A DNA stretch of 64,000 bases from Lelliottia sp. JS-SCA-14 (GCF_035593345.1 NZ_CP141606.1:2418001-2482000); one strand, 5' to 3'. Shown: positions 55,336 through 64,000, counted from the first letter of the stretch. Translations and numbers: made by a program. Notes: generated from the sequence alone by a model not told the origin.

Positions 55336-55857
55336 ATGCAAACCCCAGTCAGAGGAATTGACCATATTGGTATTACGGTTCCTGACATCGAAGCAGCAAC
55401 GTTATTTTTTGAAAAAGCCTTCGCGGCAACCGTGATATATCATTCCGTCGAACCCGGCAGTGAAAATATTGACCATCAGGCGCAGGAAAATACCTTAAAG
55501 TTATTTCCCGGAACAAAAATCCGCGCCATCAGGATGCTGGCCATGCCCAATGGCCCCGGCATCGAGCTGTTTGAAATGCACGGCCCTGAACAGCAATCCC
55601 CCGCTAGCCCCAGTGATTTCGGCCTGCAGCACTTCGCCGTCTATGTCGATGATTTTAAAACCGCAATATCTGCTTTCACCGCCGCAGGCGGGGAGATGTT
55701 TACCGAGCCGAAACCCCTCTCTTTTCCCGCCGAACGCGGCGAAGGCAATGCGTTTTGCTACGGCAAAACCCCCTGGGGAAGTGTGGTGGAATTAATCTCC
55801 TGGCCGTCCCCGATGCCCTACGAAAAATATACCGAACTGCGCCGCTGGAAACCCTGA
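55336..55857 (+). CDS. VOC/glyoxalase family protein
   Basis: A 173-residue VOC-fold protein (GIDHIGITVPDIEAATLFFE; GIELFEMHGPEQQSPASPSD; LQHFAVYVDDFKTAISAF; GKTPWGSVVELISWPSPMPY). His in DHIGI, Glu in IELFEM and His in LQHFAV could form a metal site. The ATG at 55336 is preferred: AGGAG ends six bases before it but abuts the ATG at 55330. It follows the MBL gene by 51 bases on the same strand. Confidence 0.82.
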   Translation: MQTPVRGIDHIGITVPDIEAATLFFEKAFAATVIYHSVEPGSENIDHQAQENTLKLFPGTKIRAIRMLAMPNGPGIELFEMHGPEQQSPASPSDFGLQHFAVYVDDFKTAISAFTAAGGEMFTEPKPLSFPAERGEGNAFCYGKTPWGSVVELISWPSPMPYEKYTELRRWKP

Positions 55858-55996
55858 TTTATCGAAAAAAAGGGGTATTATGATATTTTTATTTCCAGGA
55901 TGAATCTGAACCACAGCGGGAAGAATATTTGCCATTCTGAATGTGAATTATGAATTGCGAACCGGAATATTAAACAGATAACGACACGGAGGCAGC

Positions 55997-56212
55997 ATGT
56001 TTACTCATTACTCAGCAAATACTCATTCCGCTCAACCGGCGCTGGTCAATGCCATTGAGCAAGGCCTGCGCGCTGAACATGGCGCGGTCACTGAAGATGA
56101 CATTTTGATGGAACTCACCCGCTGGGTAGAAGCCTCGGATAATGACATCCTCAGTGATATCTACCAGCAGACCATTAACTACGTGGTGAGTGGTCAACAT
56201 CGCCCCCTGTAA
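55997..56212 (+). CDS. bdm: Bdm, biofilm-dependent modulation protein
   Basis: A 71-residue protein, the same length as E. coli Bdm (PALVNAIEQGLRAEHGAVTE; DDILMELTRWVEASDNDILS; YQQTINYVVSGQH). In E. coli it is repressed in biofilms, activated by RcsB and its mRNA is cut by RNase III; it affects flagella and osmotic responses. It precedes sra as in E. coli. Confidence 0.93.
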   Translation: MFTHYSANTHSAQPALVNAIEQGLRAEHGAVTEDDILMELTRWVEASDNDILSDIYQQTINYVVSGQHRPL

Positions 56213-56308
56213 AAACCCTGCTATGCTGGATCTGCAACCTAAGGGGTTACATTTCGTTTGCGCAAGCAAACTGGTCCTTAAAACTATCAACAGGATTGAG
56301 GAGTTAAC

Positions 56309-56446
56309 ATGAAATCGAACCGTCAGGCACGTCACATTCTGGGACTGAACTACAAGCTGTCGAACCAACGTAAAGTGGTGATCGAGGGCAGCAACGAAAC
56401 CGTAGTCACCCACACGCATGGCAGAAAACGCCACGCAGACAAGTAA
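56309..56446 (+). CDS. sra: Sra, stationary-phase ribosome-associated protein S22
   Basis: A 45-residue highly basic protein ([20 protein letters not shown] ... GRKRHADK), matching E. coli Sra/RpsV in length and pattern. It associates with the 30S subunit in stationary phase. TTGAGGAG precedes the ATG. A CTATGCT element at 56220-56226 could be an RpoS-type -10. A terminator follows 19 bases after the stop. Confidence 0.95.
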   Translation: MKSNRQARHILGLNYKLSNQRKVVIEGSNETVVTHTHGRKRHADK

Positions 56447-56464
56447 ATCCCGCATCTGAATCAC

Positions 56465-56494
56465 AACACCATCGGCAAAACCGATGGTGTTTTT
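56465..56494 (+). terminator. Terminator after sra
   Basis: The 11-bp stem AACACCATCGG/CCGATGGTGTT with loop CAAAA runs into a T-run (GTGTTTTTG). It cleanly separates sra from maeA. Confidence 0.9.
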
Positions 56495-56621
56495 GTATGT
56501 GTGTTGCGGTAATTAACATTCAGCTCCTTTATAATGCCGCCCGAGGTCGCCCTGCCAGCAAGCCAGAAAGATGACAATACGCAGTGCCAGGGACGGATAT
56601 TCAAAAAATCGAGTGAGTGAC

Positions 56622-58319
56622 ATGGACAACAAAGTAAAACAGCATCGTTCTCTTTACATCCCCTACGCAGGCCCGGTCCTGCTGGAATTCCCCCTGCTGA
56701 ACAAAGGCAGCGCCTTCAGCGCCGAAGAGCGCAGCAGCTTTAACCTGCTCGGCCTGCTGCCGGAAGTGGTTGAAACCATCGAAGAGCAAGCTGAACGCGC
56801 CTGGATCCAGTACCAGGGTTTCAAAACCGAAATCGACAAACACATCTACCTGCGCAACATCCAGGACACCAACGAAACCCTCTTCTACCGCCTGGTGCAA
56901 AATCACCTCGAAGAGATGATGCCGGTGATCTACACCCCGACCGTCGGCGCGGCCTGCGAGCGTTTCTCCGAGATCTACCGTCGTTCGCGCGGTGTGTTTA
57001 TCTCCTATCAGAACCGCCACAATATGGATGACATCCTGCAGAACGTGCCGAACCACAACATCAAAGTGATCGTGGTGACGGACGGCGAGCGTATTCTGGG
57101 CCTTGGCGACCAGGGTATCGGCGGGATGGGGATTCCAATCGGTAAGCTGTCGCTCTACACCGCCTGCGGCGGAATCAGCCCGGCCTACACGTTGCCGGTG
57201 GTGCTGGATGTCGGCACTAATAACCAGCAGCTGCTGAACGATCCGCTGTATATGGGCTGGCGTCACCCGCGCGTGACGGACGACGAGTATTACCAGTTTG
57301 TCGACGATTTCATTCAGGCCGTCAAACACCGCTGGCCGGACGTGCTGCTGCAGTTTGAAGACTTCGCGCAGAAAAACGCTATGCCTCTGCTGAACCGCTA
57401 TCGCGATGAGATCTGCTCGTTTAACGACGATATTCAGGGCACCGCGGCAGTGACCGTTGGGACGCTGATCGCCGCCAGCCGCGCGGCGGGCAGCCAGCTG
57501 AGCTATCAGAAAATCGTCTTCCTCGGCGCGGGCTCAGCCGGGTGCGGGATCGCAGAACAGATCATCGCCCAGACCCAGCGCGAAGGCTTAAGCGAAGAGC
57601 TGGCCCGATCGCGTGTGTTTATGGTCGACCGTTTCGGCCTGCTGACGGACGGCATGCCAAACCTGCTGCCGTTCCAGACCAAGCTGGTGCAAAAGCGCGA
57701 GAACCTGAAAAACTGGGATACGGACAACGAAGTGCTCTCCCTGCTGGACGTGGTGCGCAACGTGAAGCCGGATATTCTGATCGGGGTGTCCGGCCAGACC
57801 GGGCTGTTCACCGAAGAGATCATCCGCGAAATGCACAAGCACTGCCCGCGTCCGATCGTGATGCCGCTCTCCAACCCGACCTCGCGCGTGGAAGCGACGC
57901 CGCAGGACATCATCGCCTGGACCGAAGGTGCCGCGCTGGTCGCGACCGGCAGCCCGTTCGATCCGGTGGTGTGGAAAGACAAAACCTATCCGATTGCCCA
58001 GTGCAACAACTCCTATATCTTCCCGGGGATTGGTCTGGGGGTGATCGCCGCCGGTGCGTCACGCATTACCGATGAAATGCTGATGTCTGCCAGCGAAACC
58101 CTGGCGAAGCACTCTCCGCTGGTGAATAACGGCGAAGGGCTGGTGCTGCCAGAGCTGAAAGACATCCATACGGTGTCGCGGGCGATAGCCTTTGCGGTCG
58201 GTAAAATGGCCCAGCAACAGGGCGTGGCGGTCAAAACCTCCGCCGATGCGTTGCAGCAGGCCATCGACGATAACTTCTGGATGCCGGAATACCGGAACTA
58301 CCGCCGGACGTCCATCTGA
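56622..58319 (+). CDS. maeA: NAD-dependent malic enzyme
   Basis: A 565-residue enzyme, the same length as E. coli MaeA/SfcA and nearly identical ([80 protein letters not shown] as the NAD site). It decarboxylates malate to pyruvate with NAD. The ATG at 56622 gives the E. coli length. Confidence 0.97.
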   Translation: MDNKVKQHRSLYIPYAGPVLLEFPLLNKGSAFSAEERSSFNLLGLLPEVVETIEEQAERAWIQYQGFKTEIDKHIYLRNIQDTNETLFYRLVQNHLEEMMPVIYTPTVGAACERFSEIYRRSRGVFISYQNRHNMDDILQNVPNHNIKVIVVTDGERILGLGDQGIGGMGIPIGKLSLYTACGGISPAYTLPVVLDVGTNNQQLLNDPLYMGWRHPRVTDDEYYQFVDDFIQAVKHRWPDVLLQFEDFAQKNAMPLLNRYRDEICSFNDDIQGTAAVTVGTLIAASRAAGSQLSYQKIVFLGAGSAGCGIAEQIIAQTQREGLSEELARSRVFMVDRFGLLTDGMPNLLPFQTKLVQKRENLKNWDTDNEVLSLLDVVRNVKPDILIGVSGQTGLFTEEIIREMHKHCPRPIVMPLSNPTSRVEATPQDIIAWTEGAALVATGSPFDPVVWKDKTYPIAQCNNSYIFPGIGLGVIAAGASRITDEMLMSASETLAKHSPLVNNGEGLVLPELKDIHTVSRAIAFAVGKMAQQQGVAVKTSADALQQAIDDNFWMPEYRNYRRTSI

Positions 58320-58337
58320 TCGACGGTGCGGCCTAAA

Positions 58338-58469
58338 CGCCCGGTGGCGCTGCGCTTACCGGGCCTACAAAAGACCGCGATCTTCTGCATTTGTAGGCCG
58401 GGTAAGGCGAAGCCGCCACCCGGCAACTATCGGCTCCCATGCCTGGCGGCGCTCTGCTTGCCGGGCATG
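58338..58469. repeat. BIME: three REP units
   Basis: Three GC-rich palindromic units occur in a row: 58338-58370 (CCGGTGGCGCTGCGCTTACC), 58391-58426 (GTAGGCCGGGTAAGGCGAAG), and 58440-58469 (CTGGCGGCGCTCTGCTTGCC), alternating in orientation. They lie after maeA and before the ABC-F leader, and resemble the pair at 1822-1892. Confidence 0.85.
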
Positions 58470-58528
58470 TAAAACCCCGCTACACTCCCTTCATCCATCA
58501 ACCCACTGAATAAATAAGGAGGCTAATT

Positions 58529-58612
58529 ATGCTGTATAGTGAAATTTTTAATGTTTCACATACATTTGGTGATCGCACCAGCTCAAGCGTTATCGGTATC
58601 GTGCTGCGATAA
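58529..58612 (+). CDS. 27-residue leader peptide ahead of the ABC-F gene
   Basis: A short reading frame (MLYSEIFNVSHTFGDRTSSS, then VIGIVLR) preceded by a perfect AAGGAGG at 58516-58522 with six-base spacing, so translation is very likely. It ends 115 bases before the ABC-F start. Its last codons and stop (58607-58615) form one arm of a 9-bp stem with 58666-58674, which competes with another stem reaching the ABC-F ribosome site. A regulatory leader role is inferred; no family is recognised. Confidence 0.6.
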   Translation: MLYSEIFNVSHTFGDRTSSSVIGIVLR

Positions 58613-58723
58613 CTTCTGCTTGAGCGAAGACACCAACCACCCTAATCCCTTCTCTCGGGCTTACTAAGTTATCGTCAGCGATGATTGACGAGGCATTTCC
58701 ATGCCTGTAACACTTGAGTAAGC
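58607..58723 (+). promoter_or_regulatory. Candidate attenuator-type leader RNA with alternative stems
   Basis: Stem A: CGATAACTT (58607-58615) with AAGTTATCG (58666-58674), with an inner stem 58622-58629/58649-58656. Stem B: GCTTACT plus AAG (58659-58668) with CTT plus AGTAAGC (58713-58723), one bulged G. The stems share 58666-58668 and cannot coexist. Stem B covers the weak GAG ribosome site just before the ABC-F ATG. A separate hairpin AGGCAT/ATGCCT lies at 58691-58706. Confidence 0.45.
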
Positions 58724-58727
58724 AACA

Positions 58728-60437
58728 ATGAGCACATTACTAACTGCACAATCCCTCCGCGTTGAAACGGCGTTTAACACCCTCTTCGACTCGCTCTCCT
58801 TTACCCTGAAAAAAGGCGACCGCATTGGTCTGCTGGGTGATAACGGCTGCGGCAAAAGTACCCTGCTGAAGATCCTCGACGGGACGGAATCCCCGTCTGT
58901 CGGCACCGTGGCGCTCGCCGGATACTGCCTGATGGCACGCGTGGAACAGCATCTGCCGGAATCAATTTATCCCCTGTCGATGCTCGACGCCGTGCTGGCG
59001 CAGCTCCCCGCCGCGGAACGCGACAGCCTGCGCTGGCGGGCCGAAACGCTGCTCGGCGGCATGGGCTTCACCCCGCAGGATATGACTCTGCAATCCGCGA
59101 CACTGAGCGGCGGGCAACACACGCGCCTGCTGCTGGCGCGCGCCTTAATCAGCGATCCCGATCTGCTGTTACTGGATGAGCCCAGCAACCATCTCGATCT
59201 CCCGACCATGCTCTGGCTGGAGCAGTTTTTACAGAACTGGTCCGGGAGTTTTGTGCTGGTCTCGCACGACCGACAGCTGCTTGATGCCGTCACTAACGGC
59301 AGCTGGATTTTACGCGACAAAACCCTGCACAGCTTCGCCCTGCCTTGCTCCGCTGCGCGTCAGGCGCTGGCGGCAAAAGATGAGAGCGATGCCCTGCGCC
59401 ACAAAGCCGAGCAAAAGGAGATCGACCGCGTGGCGGCCAGCGCCAAACGTCTGGCGACCTGGGGCAAGGTCTATGACAACGAAGATCTGGCCCGCAAAGC
59501 CAAACAGATGGAAAAACAGGTCGAGCGCCTGAAGGAGAGCCAGACCGATCTCACCGCGGGCAGCCCGTGGACGCTCACCCTGCGCGGTGATGCCCTGCGG
59601 GCCGACCGGCTGCTGGAGATGGCAAATCTCGACGTCCCTCCGGCTCCTGGTCTGCCTGCGCTGTTTGAGGTGGAGATCGCCAGACTCAAAAGCGGCGATC
59701 GCGTCGCCATTGTGGGCCGCAACGGCTGCGGGAAATCCTCGCTGATGAAGCTGATCTGGCGACAGTTTGTTGCACAGCAGTCGACGGATGCACTGAAAAT
59801 CCATCCTCGCCTGACGCTCGGTTATTACGACCAGACGCTGCACCAGCTGCCCGACGACGCCTCGCTGCTGGACGCGCTCGAGCCGTTTGCGCCCGATCCG
59901 CAGGTGCGCAAAATGTCGCTCATCAGCGCCGGTTTTCCGTGGGTGCGTCACGGGCAGAAAGTTAGCACCCTCAGCGGCGGCGAGCGTTCGCGCCTGCTGT
60001 TTATCGGCCTGACGCTCGCCCGCTACAGCCTGCTGATGCTCGATGAGCCGACCAACCATCTGGACATGGAAGGCAAAGAGGCGCTGGCCGACACCCTGCA
60101 ACAGTTCGAAGGCGGCGTGCTGCTGGTCAGCCATGACAGGCAGTTGATCAGCCAAAGCTGCAACCGCTTCTGGCTGATTGAGGATGGAAAGCTTAGCGAA
60201 TGGCACGACGCCGAAGCGGTGTTTGAACGCCTGCGGGAGTGCGGCGGATTAACACCACCTGCCGAGTCAGCAAAACCGGCAGAATCATCGCCGAATGAGT
60301 GTGACGATCTCCTCGACAGACTGGTGACGCTGGAGACCCTGCTGGCAGAGGATTTGGCGCGTAAGCCGAAGCATCAGAAGCCTCAGCTCCAGCAACAGTG
60401 GCGTGAGGAGATTAACCAGATAGAAGCCCTGCTGTAA
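58728..60437 (+). CDS. ABC-F family ATPase
   Basis: A 569-residue soluble protein with two ABC cassettes and no membrane segments. First cassette: Walker A GDNGCGKSTLL (near 37), signature LSGGQHTRLL, Walker B LLLLDEPSNHLDLP. There is a charged interdomain linker (about 220-265, KRLATWGKVYDNEDLARKAK). Second cassette: GRNGCGKSSLMK, LSGGERSRLL, LMLDEPTNHLDMEGKEAL. C-terminal coiled extension. ABC-F proteins act on the ribosome (translation factors or antibiotic target protection). It is not EttA, Uup, YbiT or YheS by pattern. Preceded by a leader ORF. Confidence 0.9.
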   Translation: MSTLLTAQSLRVETAFNTLFDSLSFTLKKGDRIGLLGDNGCGKSTLLKILDGTESPSVGTVALAGYCLMARVEQHLPESIYPLSMLDAVLAQLPAAERDSLRWRAETLLGGMGFTPQDMTLQSATLSGGQHTRLLLARALISDPDLLLLDEPSNHLDLPTMLWLEQFLQNWSGSFVLVSHDRQLLDAVTNGSWILRDKTLHSFALPCSAARQALAAKDESDALRHKAEQKEIDRVAASAKRLATWGKVYDNEDLARKAKQMEKQVERLKESQTDLTAGSPWTLTLRGDALRADRLLEMANLDVPPAPGLPALFEVEIARLKSGDRVAIVGRNGCGKSSLMKLIWRQFVAQQSTDALKIHPRLTLGYYDQTLHQLPDDASLLDALEPFAPDPQVRKMSLISAGFPWVRHGQKVSTLSGGERSRLLFIGLTLARYSLLMLDEPTNHLDMEGKEALADTLQQFEGGVLLVSHDRQLISQSCNRFWLIEDGKLSEWHDAEAVFERLRECGGLTPPAESAKPAESSPNECDDLLDRLVTLETLLAEDLARKPKHQKPQLQQQWREEINQIEALL

Positions 60438-60443
60438 CCCTGC

Positions 60444-60467
60444 GCCCGGCGGGGCTTCCCGCCGGGC
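60444..60467 (+). terminator. Hairpin after the ABC-F gene
   Basis: The 10-bp perfect stem GCCCGGCGGG/CCCGCCGGGC with loop GCTT lies seven bases after the stop. The T-tract is weak, so this could be a single REP-like unit acting as transcript end. Confidence 0.6.
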
Positions 60468-60659
60468 ATTCCCTCCCCCCAATTATTCAGGGCTTGAATG
60501 GTTTATTGATGCTTTAATCGCCTGAATCCCAACGAAATTATTACATTATGTTGCCCCGCCCTTGTATAAAACGACCAAAGCATTAATCCTTAAGGAGTAA
60601 GAACGATTCTCATCTTTCTTGCACGCTATGCAGACACTTAAATGAACATGGAGAAACAT

Positions 60660-61670
60660 ATGAAGGCTGCTGTCGTAACAAAAGATCACCACGTAGACGT
60701 CACTGATAAAACCCTGCGCGCCCTGCAACACGGGGAAGCGCTGCTGAAGATGGAGTGCTGCGGCGTATGCCACACGGATCTCCATGTGAAGAACGGTGAT
60801 TTTGGCGATAAAACCGGGGTGATCCTCGGCCATGAAGGGATTGGCGTCGTCAAACAGATCGGCCCTGGCGTGACCTCACTGAAAGTGGGCGATCGTGCCA
60901 GCGTGGCGTGGTTCTTCCAGGGCTGCGGGCACTGCGAATACTGTAACTCCGGCAACGAAACGCTCTGTCGTGACGTAAAAAATGCCGGGTATTCCGTCGA
61001 CGGCGGGATGGCCGAAGAGTGCATCGTCACCGCCGATTACGCGGTGAAAGTGCCGGACGGTCTGGAATCTGCCGCTGCGAGCAGCATCACCTGCGCGGGT
61101 GTGACCACCTATAAAGCGGTGAAAATTTCTCATATCAAACCGGGACAGTGGATTGCGATCTACGGTCTGGGCGGACTGGGCAACCTGGCGCTGCAGTACG
61201 CGAAAAACGTCTTCAATGCCAAAGTGATCGCCATCGACGTCAACGATGCGCAGCTGAAACTGGCCGCAGAGATGGGGGCCGATCTGACCATCAACTCCCG
61301 CAACGAAGATGCGGCGAAAGTGATTCAGGAAAAAACCGGCGGCGCTCACTCCGCCGTGGTCACGGCGGTCGCGAAAGCGGCATTTAACTCTGCGGTCGAC
61401 GCAGTGCGCGCCGGTGGCCGCGTGGTGGCTGTCGGTCTGCCGCCAGAAGCCATGAGCCTGGATATTCCGCGTCTGGTGCTGGATGGGATTCAGGTGGTCG
61501 GTTCGCTGGTCGGAACCCGTCAGGATCTGATCGAGGCCTTCCAGTTTGCCGCCGAAGGCAAAGTGGTGCCGAAAGTGACGATGCGTCCGCTGGGCGACAT
61601 CAATGCGATTTTCAAAGAGATGGAACAGGGCCAGATCCGTGGCCGTATGGTGATTGATTTCCGTTCTTAA
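60660..61670 (+). CDS. adhP: AdhP, zinc-dependent alcohol dehydrogenase
   Basis: A 336-residue medium-chain alcohol dehydrogenase, the same length as E. coli AdhP. Catalytic zinc is bound by CGVCHTDLH and GHEGIGVV, structural zinc by [16 protein letters not shown], and NAD by [16 protein letters not shown]. It interconverts ethanol and acetaldehyde. The ATG at 60660, after GGAGA, is chosen by length and family N-terminus. Confidence 0.96.
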   Translation: MKAAVVTKDHHVDVTDKTLRALQHGEALLKMECCGVCHTDLHVKNGDFGDKTGVILGHEGIGVVKQIGPGVTSLKVGDRASVAWFFQGCGHCEYCNSGNETLCRDVKNAGYSVDGGMAEECIVTADYAVKVPDGLESAAASSITCAGVTTYKAVKISHIKPGQWIAIYGLGGLGNLALQYAKNVFNAKVIAIDVNDAQLKLAAEMGADLTINSRNEDAAKVIQEKTGGAHSAVVTAVAKAAFNSAVDAVRAGGRVVAVGLPPEAMSLDIPRLVLDGIQVVGSLVGTRQDLIEAFQFAAEGKVVPKVTMRPLGDINAIFKEMEQGQIRGRMVIDFRS

Positions 61671-61675
61671 GGGAT

Positions 61676-62185
61676 TCAGGACGGGCTGCGGCGATCCGTA
61701 ATCCAGTCCTGCACTTCAATCAGGAATGTATCGGGCGCTTTTCGATACATTTTGCGCGCCAGATCGAGAATGGTGTGGCGCGCCAGTTCTTCTTCCATCC
61801 GCTGCTGGGCGCTGTCCATCACCGAGCGCACGCCGCACGGCCCGTCGCAGACCCACGCAGGCGGCGCTTCATCAAAGACTGCCAACCGCTGGCGCACTTC
61901 CCGGCACTCAAACATATTCTTTTCGCCATCAATGGCATGCGTCACATCCAGCACCGAAATGAGTTCCGCCGGACGCGCGAGTTTAAACCCACCGCCCTTG
62001 CCTTCCGTGCTGTTCACCAGCCCGGCGCGTGACAGACGGGTGAAGATTTTGCCCAGGTAGTCGTAAGGCACACCCTGTAAGTCCGCCATCTCCCTGACGC
62101 TCAACTCCCGCTCGTTGCCTTTGGCATCCACCATGCACATCAGGCTATGAATGGCGTATTCCACACCGGAACTGTAAAAGGCCAT
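61676..62185 (-). CDS. Rrf2-family regulator, probable Fe-S sensor
   Basis: A 169-residue Rrf2 protein: winged helix (VEYAIHSLMCMVDAKGNERE; VPYDYLGKIFTRLSRAGLVN) and wing (EGKGGGFKLARP). Cysteines at about 94, 113 and 117 (FECREV, WVCDGPCGVR) could ligate a cluster. The spacing is longer than in IscR or NsrR, so it is neither of these. It is divergent from the NADH dehydrogenase-like gene over a perfect 22-bp palindrome. It converges with adhP with five bases between stops. The ATG at 62185 fits the family start (MAFYSSG). Confidence 0.85.
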   Translation of the reverse strand: MAFYSSGVEYAIHSLMCMVDAKGNERELSVREMADLQGVPYDYLGKIFTRLSRAGLVNSTEGKGGGFKLARPAELISVLDVTHAIDGEKNMFECREVRQRLAVFDEAPPAWVCDGPCGVRSVMDSAQQRMEEELARHTILDLARKMYRKAPDTFLIEVQDWITDRRSPS

Positions 62186-62321
62186 GTTTAACTCCGCTCT
62201 CATTATTCGTGGTTATTATAGCCGTGTTCGCGAGCGAAAAAACAGCCTGTAAACCATTTGTTATCTAACTTGTTATTTTTACGTCACTTTCCTTTTTTAT
62301 CATCGCTAACTCAGAAAAAAG

Positions 62322-62350
62322 TTGTCGGAGTTAACTCCGACAAGTATAGT
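62322..62350 (+). promoter_or_regulatory. Palindromic operator over a promoter (Rrf2 target)
   Basis: A perfect 22-bp palindrome at 62322-62343 (half-site TTGTCGGAGTT) covers a -35-like TTGTCG (62322-62327) and most of the spacer; a -10-like TATAGT follows at 62345-62350 with a 17-base spacer. Binding here would block transcription of the dehydrogenase-like gene. The Rrf2 regulator encoded divergently is the obvious ligand, which is inference. Confidence 0.7.
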
Positions 62351-62395
62351 TGCAGTCAGGTCAGACACAAAGCCTGATGAGCAAAAGGATCGAAG

Positions 62396-63598
62396 ATGAA
62401 GAAGCATATTTTAATTGTGGGCAGTGGTTTTTCCGGTATGTGGGCAGCGGTGAGCGCGGCGCGTCTGGCGGAACTGAACGAGAGCAGCGATCTGCGTATT
62501 AGCGTGCTGGCTCCGCAACCCGAGCTGCGTGTTCGCCCACGTTTCTATGAAGAAAAAGTGGCAGGCCTGGTGGCTCCCCTGACGGATCTCTTCGCCGAAC
62601 TGGGTATTGAGTATATTCAGGGCAGCGCAGAACGTATTGATACCAAAGAGAAAGCGGTCTGGTATCGCGACAGCCACGGCAACACTACCCTCGCCACTTA
62701 CGATCGTCTGGTTATCGCCACGGGCAGTCAGACTAAGCGCCCAGCGGTCGCCGGTCTGTCTGAATTTGCGTTTGACATCGACCAGCTCGAATCCGCGCAG
62801 GTGTTCGAAAAACACCTCGATGCGCTGGTTCATCAGCCCTCTACCCCGGCCCGTAACACGGTGGTGGTTTGCGGCGGCGGCTTTACCGGTATCGAACTGG
62901 CGACCGAATTACCGGCGCGTCTGCGTGCCCGTTTCGGCAAAGATACGCAGACTAAAGTTATCGTAGTTGAACGCGGTCCGGTGATTGGCGGTCGTTATAG
63001 CGAAGCCCTGCGCGATGTGATTGCGAATGCCAGCGAAGAGCTGGGCGTGGAATGGCGTCTGAACAGCGAAATCGAAGCTGTCGATGCCCAGGGCGTCACC
63101 CTGAAAAACGGCGAGCGCATCGAATCCTCTACCGTGGTCTGGACGGCTGGCGTCGAAGCTCATCCGCTGACGACGCAGATTGACGGCGAGCGCGACGCTC
63201 AGGCGCGTCTGCGCGTGAACGAACTGCTGCAGATCCCGGCCCATCCTGATGTGTTTGCCACCGGCGATACCGCCCATGCGAAAACGGACGATGTGGGTAA
63301 TACCGCGCTGATGACCTGTCAGCATGCGATCCAGCTCGGAAAATTTGCCGGACACAACGCCGCCGCCAGCCTGCTGAACGTCGAGCCGTATCCGTACCGT
63401 CAGGTGAACTATGTCACCTGTCTGGATCTCGGCGCCTGGGGCGCGGTGTACACCGAGGGCTGGGAACAAGAGGTGAAACTGGTGCGCGAAGAGGCGAAGA
63501 AGCTCAAGATTGCTATCACCAATGAGCTGATCTACCCACCCGCCGCAGACCGCGCGGTCGCCTTTGCCGCTGCCGATCCGCTGGCGAAATTTGTGTAG
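62396..63598 (+). CDS. NADH dehydrogenase-like FAD oxidoreductase
   Basis: A 400-residue two-dinucleotide-binding flavoprotein of the type II NADH dehydrogenase superfamily. FAD site HILIVGSGFSGMWAAVSAAR; ATGSQTKRPAVAGL; NAD site VVVCGGGFTGIELATELPAR; second FAD motif VFATGDTAHA. No C-terminal membrane anchor is obvious. It differs from E. coli Ndh in length. It is transcribed alone from the palindrome-covered promoter and ended by a terminator. The electron acceptor is unknown (quinone, or another redox partner). Confidence 0.87.
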   Translation: MKKHILIVGSGFSGMWAAVSAARLAELNESSDLRISVLAPQPELRVRPRFYEEKVAGLVAPLTDLFAELGIEYIQGSAERIDTKEKAVWYRDSHGNTTLATYDRLVIATGSQTKRPAVAGLSEFAFDIDQLESAQVFEKHLDALVHQPSTPARNTVVVCGGGFTGIELATELPARLRARFGKDTQTKVIVVERGPVIGGRYSEALRDVIANASEELGVEWRLNSEIEAVDAQGVTLKNGERIESSTVVWTAGVEAHPLTTQIDGERDAQARLRVNELLQIPAHPDVFATGDTAHAKTDDVGNTALMTCQHAIQLGKFAGHNAAASLLNVEPYPYRQVNYVTCLDLGAWGAVYTEGWEQEVKLVREEAKKLKIAITNELIYPPAADRAVAFAAADPLAKFV

Positions 63599-63606
63599 CG
63601 AAACCC

Positions 63607-63632
63607 ACCGCTCCTGACCGGGAGCGGTTTTT
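63607..63632 (+). terminator. Terminator after the oxidoreductase gene
   Basis: The stem ACCGCTCC/GGAGCGGT is followed by TTTTTCG, nine bases after the stop codon. Confidence 0.88.
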
Positions 63633-63742
63633 CGATATTCCCGATTTCCGGCAATCCTTATCTCAATTCCTTTGTTCCCTTGTTTTCACACGCGCCCGAT
63701 GATGAATCCGACGCTAAAACAAAGATAACAAAGGAATTCACC

Positions 63743-64000
63743 ATGCAAACCCCTTTTCGCCTGCCGCTGCTGACGGCGTTAATCCTCGCAGCGACTGCCG
63801 CACACGCCGCCGACACGCCGATTAAGGGCGGGACGCTCGTCTATCTGGAGCAACAGGCGCACACCAATCTCTATCCCCCGGCGGGCGGTTTCTATCCCAA
63901 TGGCGGTATCCTGAATCAGATCACCGACAAGCTCACCTGGCAGAACCCGAAAACGCTGGAAGTGGAGCCGTGGATCGCCGAAAGCTGGTCCACCAACGCC
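63743..64000 (+). CDS. ABC transporter solute-binding protein, N-terminal part
   Basis: The first 86 codons of a periplasmic binding protein are present, and the gene runs off the right edge. It has a signal peptide (PLLTALILAATAAHAA) and then KGGTLVYLEQQAHTNLYPPA, GGILNQITDKLTWQNPKTLE and VEPWIAESW. These fit the family 5 (peptide/nickel-type) solute-binding domain. AAGGAATT precedes the ATG. The ligand is not determinable from this part. Confidence 0.8.
   Translation, partial: MQTPFRLPLLTALILAATAAHAADTPIKGGTLVYLEQQAHTNLYPPAGGFYPNGGILNQITDKLTWQNPKTLEVEPWIAESWSTNA

Overview
The window is enterobacterial chromosome, most like Enterobacter, Lelliottia or Leclercia. Many products match E. coli proteins almost residue for residue (MarRAC, SotB, PtrR, Sad, GlsB, YneG, DgcF, UxaB, YneE, Tam, OsmC, Bdm, Sra, MaeA, AdhP). 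However, the gene order is broken up relative to E. coli and holds several blocks that E. coli K-12 lacks at this position. The genus is inference. No rRNA, tRNA, prophage, intact insertion sequence or CRISPR array was seen.

Layout. 1-5.3 kb: mar locus with its operators, sotB, a PhzF-like gene, a HigB/HigA toxin-antitoxin pair and a VOC protein. 5.4-11.3 kb: acetyltransferase, ptrR/sad, a chemoreceptor behind a candidate Pho box, glsB and yneG. 11.4-15.0 kb: three consecutive diguanylate cyclase genes. 15.1-22.1 kb: uxaB, yneE, several GNAT acetyltransferases, tam, an NTF2-like gene and a shortened LysR regulator. 22.3-32.5 kb: an AT-richer accessory island with two ToxR/CadC-like membrane regulators (one with a FidL-like partner, one with a 47-residue membrane peptide), a membrane diguanylate cyclase, and a five-gene chaperone-usher fimbrial operon. 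33.0-35.6 kb: an unusual operon of amidohydrolase, MarC-like membrane protein, MarR regulator and DUF1971 protein. 35.7-38.1 kb: VF530 protein, DigH lipoprotein and DsbG. 38.1-44.6 kb: a complete sucrose PTS cluster scrKYABR with three ScrR operators. 44.7-50.1 kb: a BLUF-EAL photoreceptor, hipBA with four evenly spaced operators, a membrane-anchored hydrolase and a SapC-family protein. 50.4-55.9 kb: LysR/MFS pair, osmC, LysR/MBL-fold pair and a VOC protein. 56.0-64.0 kb: bdm, sra, maeA, a 27-codon leader ORF ahead of an ABC-F ATPase, adhP, an Rrf2 regulator divergent from an NADH-dehydrogenase-like gene across a perfect palindrome, and the start of an ABC transporter binding protein.

Themes. 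Cyclic-di-GMP turnover is heavily represented: four GGDEF proteins and one EAL protein, one GGDEF gene beside the fimbrial operon. Many regulators sit next to readable operators (MarR, HigA, ExuR, ScrR, HipB, Rrf2, candidate PhoB). The less explained items are the ABC-F leader with two mutually exclusive stems, the ToxR-like/fimbria/cyclase island, the amidohydrolase-MarC-MarR-DUF1971 operon, the chemoreceptor with a triple TGTCAT array, and a secreted MBL-fold protein that has lost its metal ligands.
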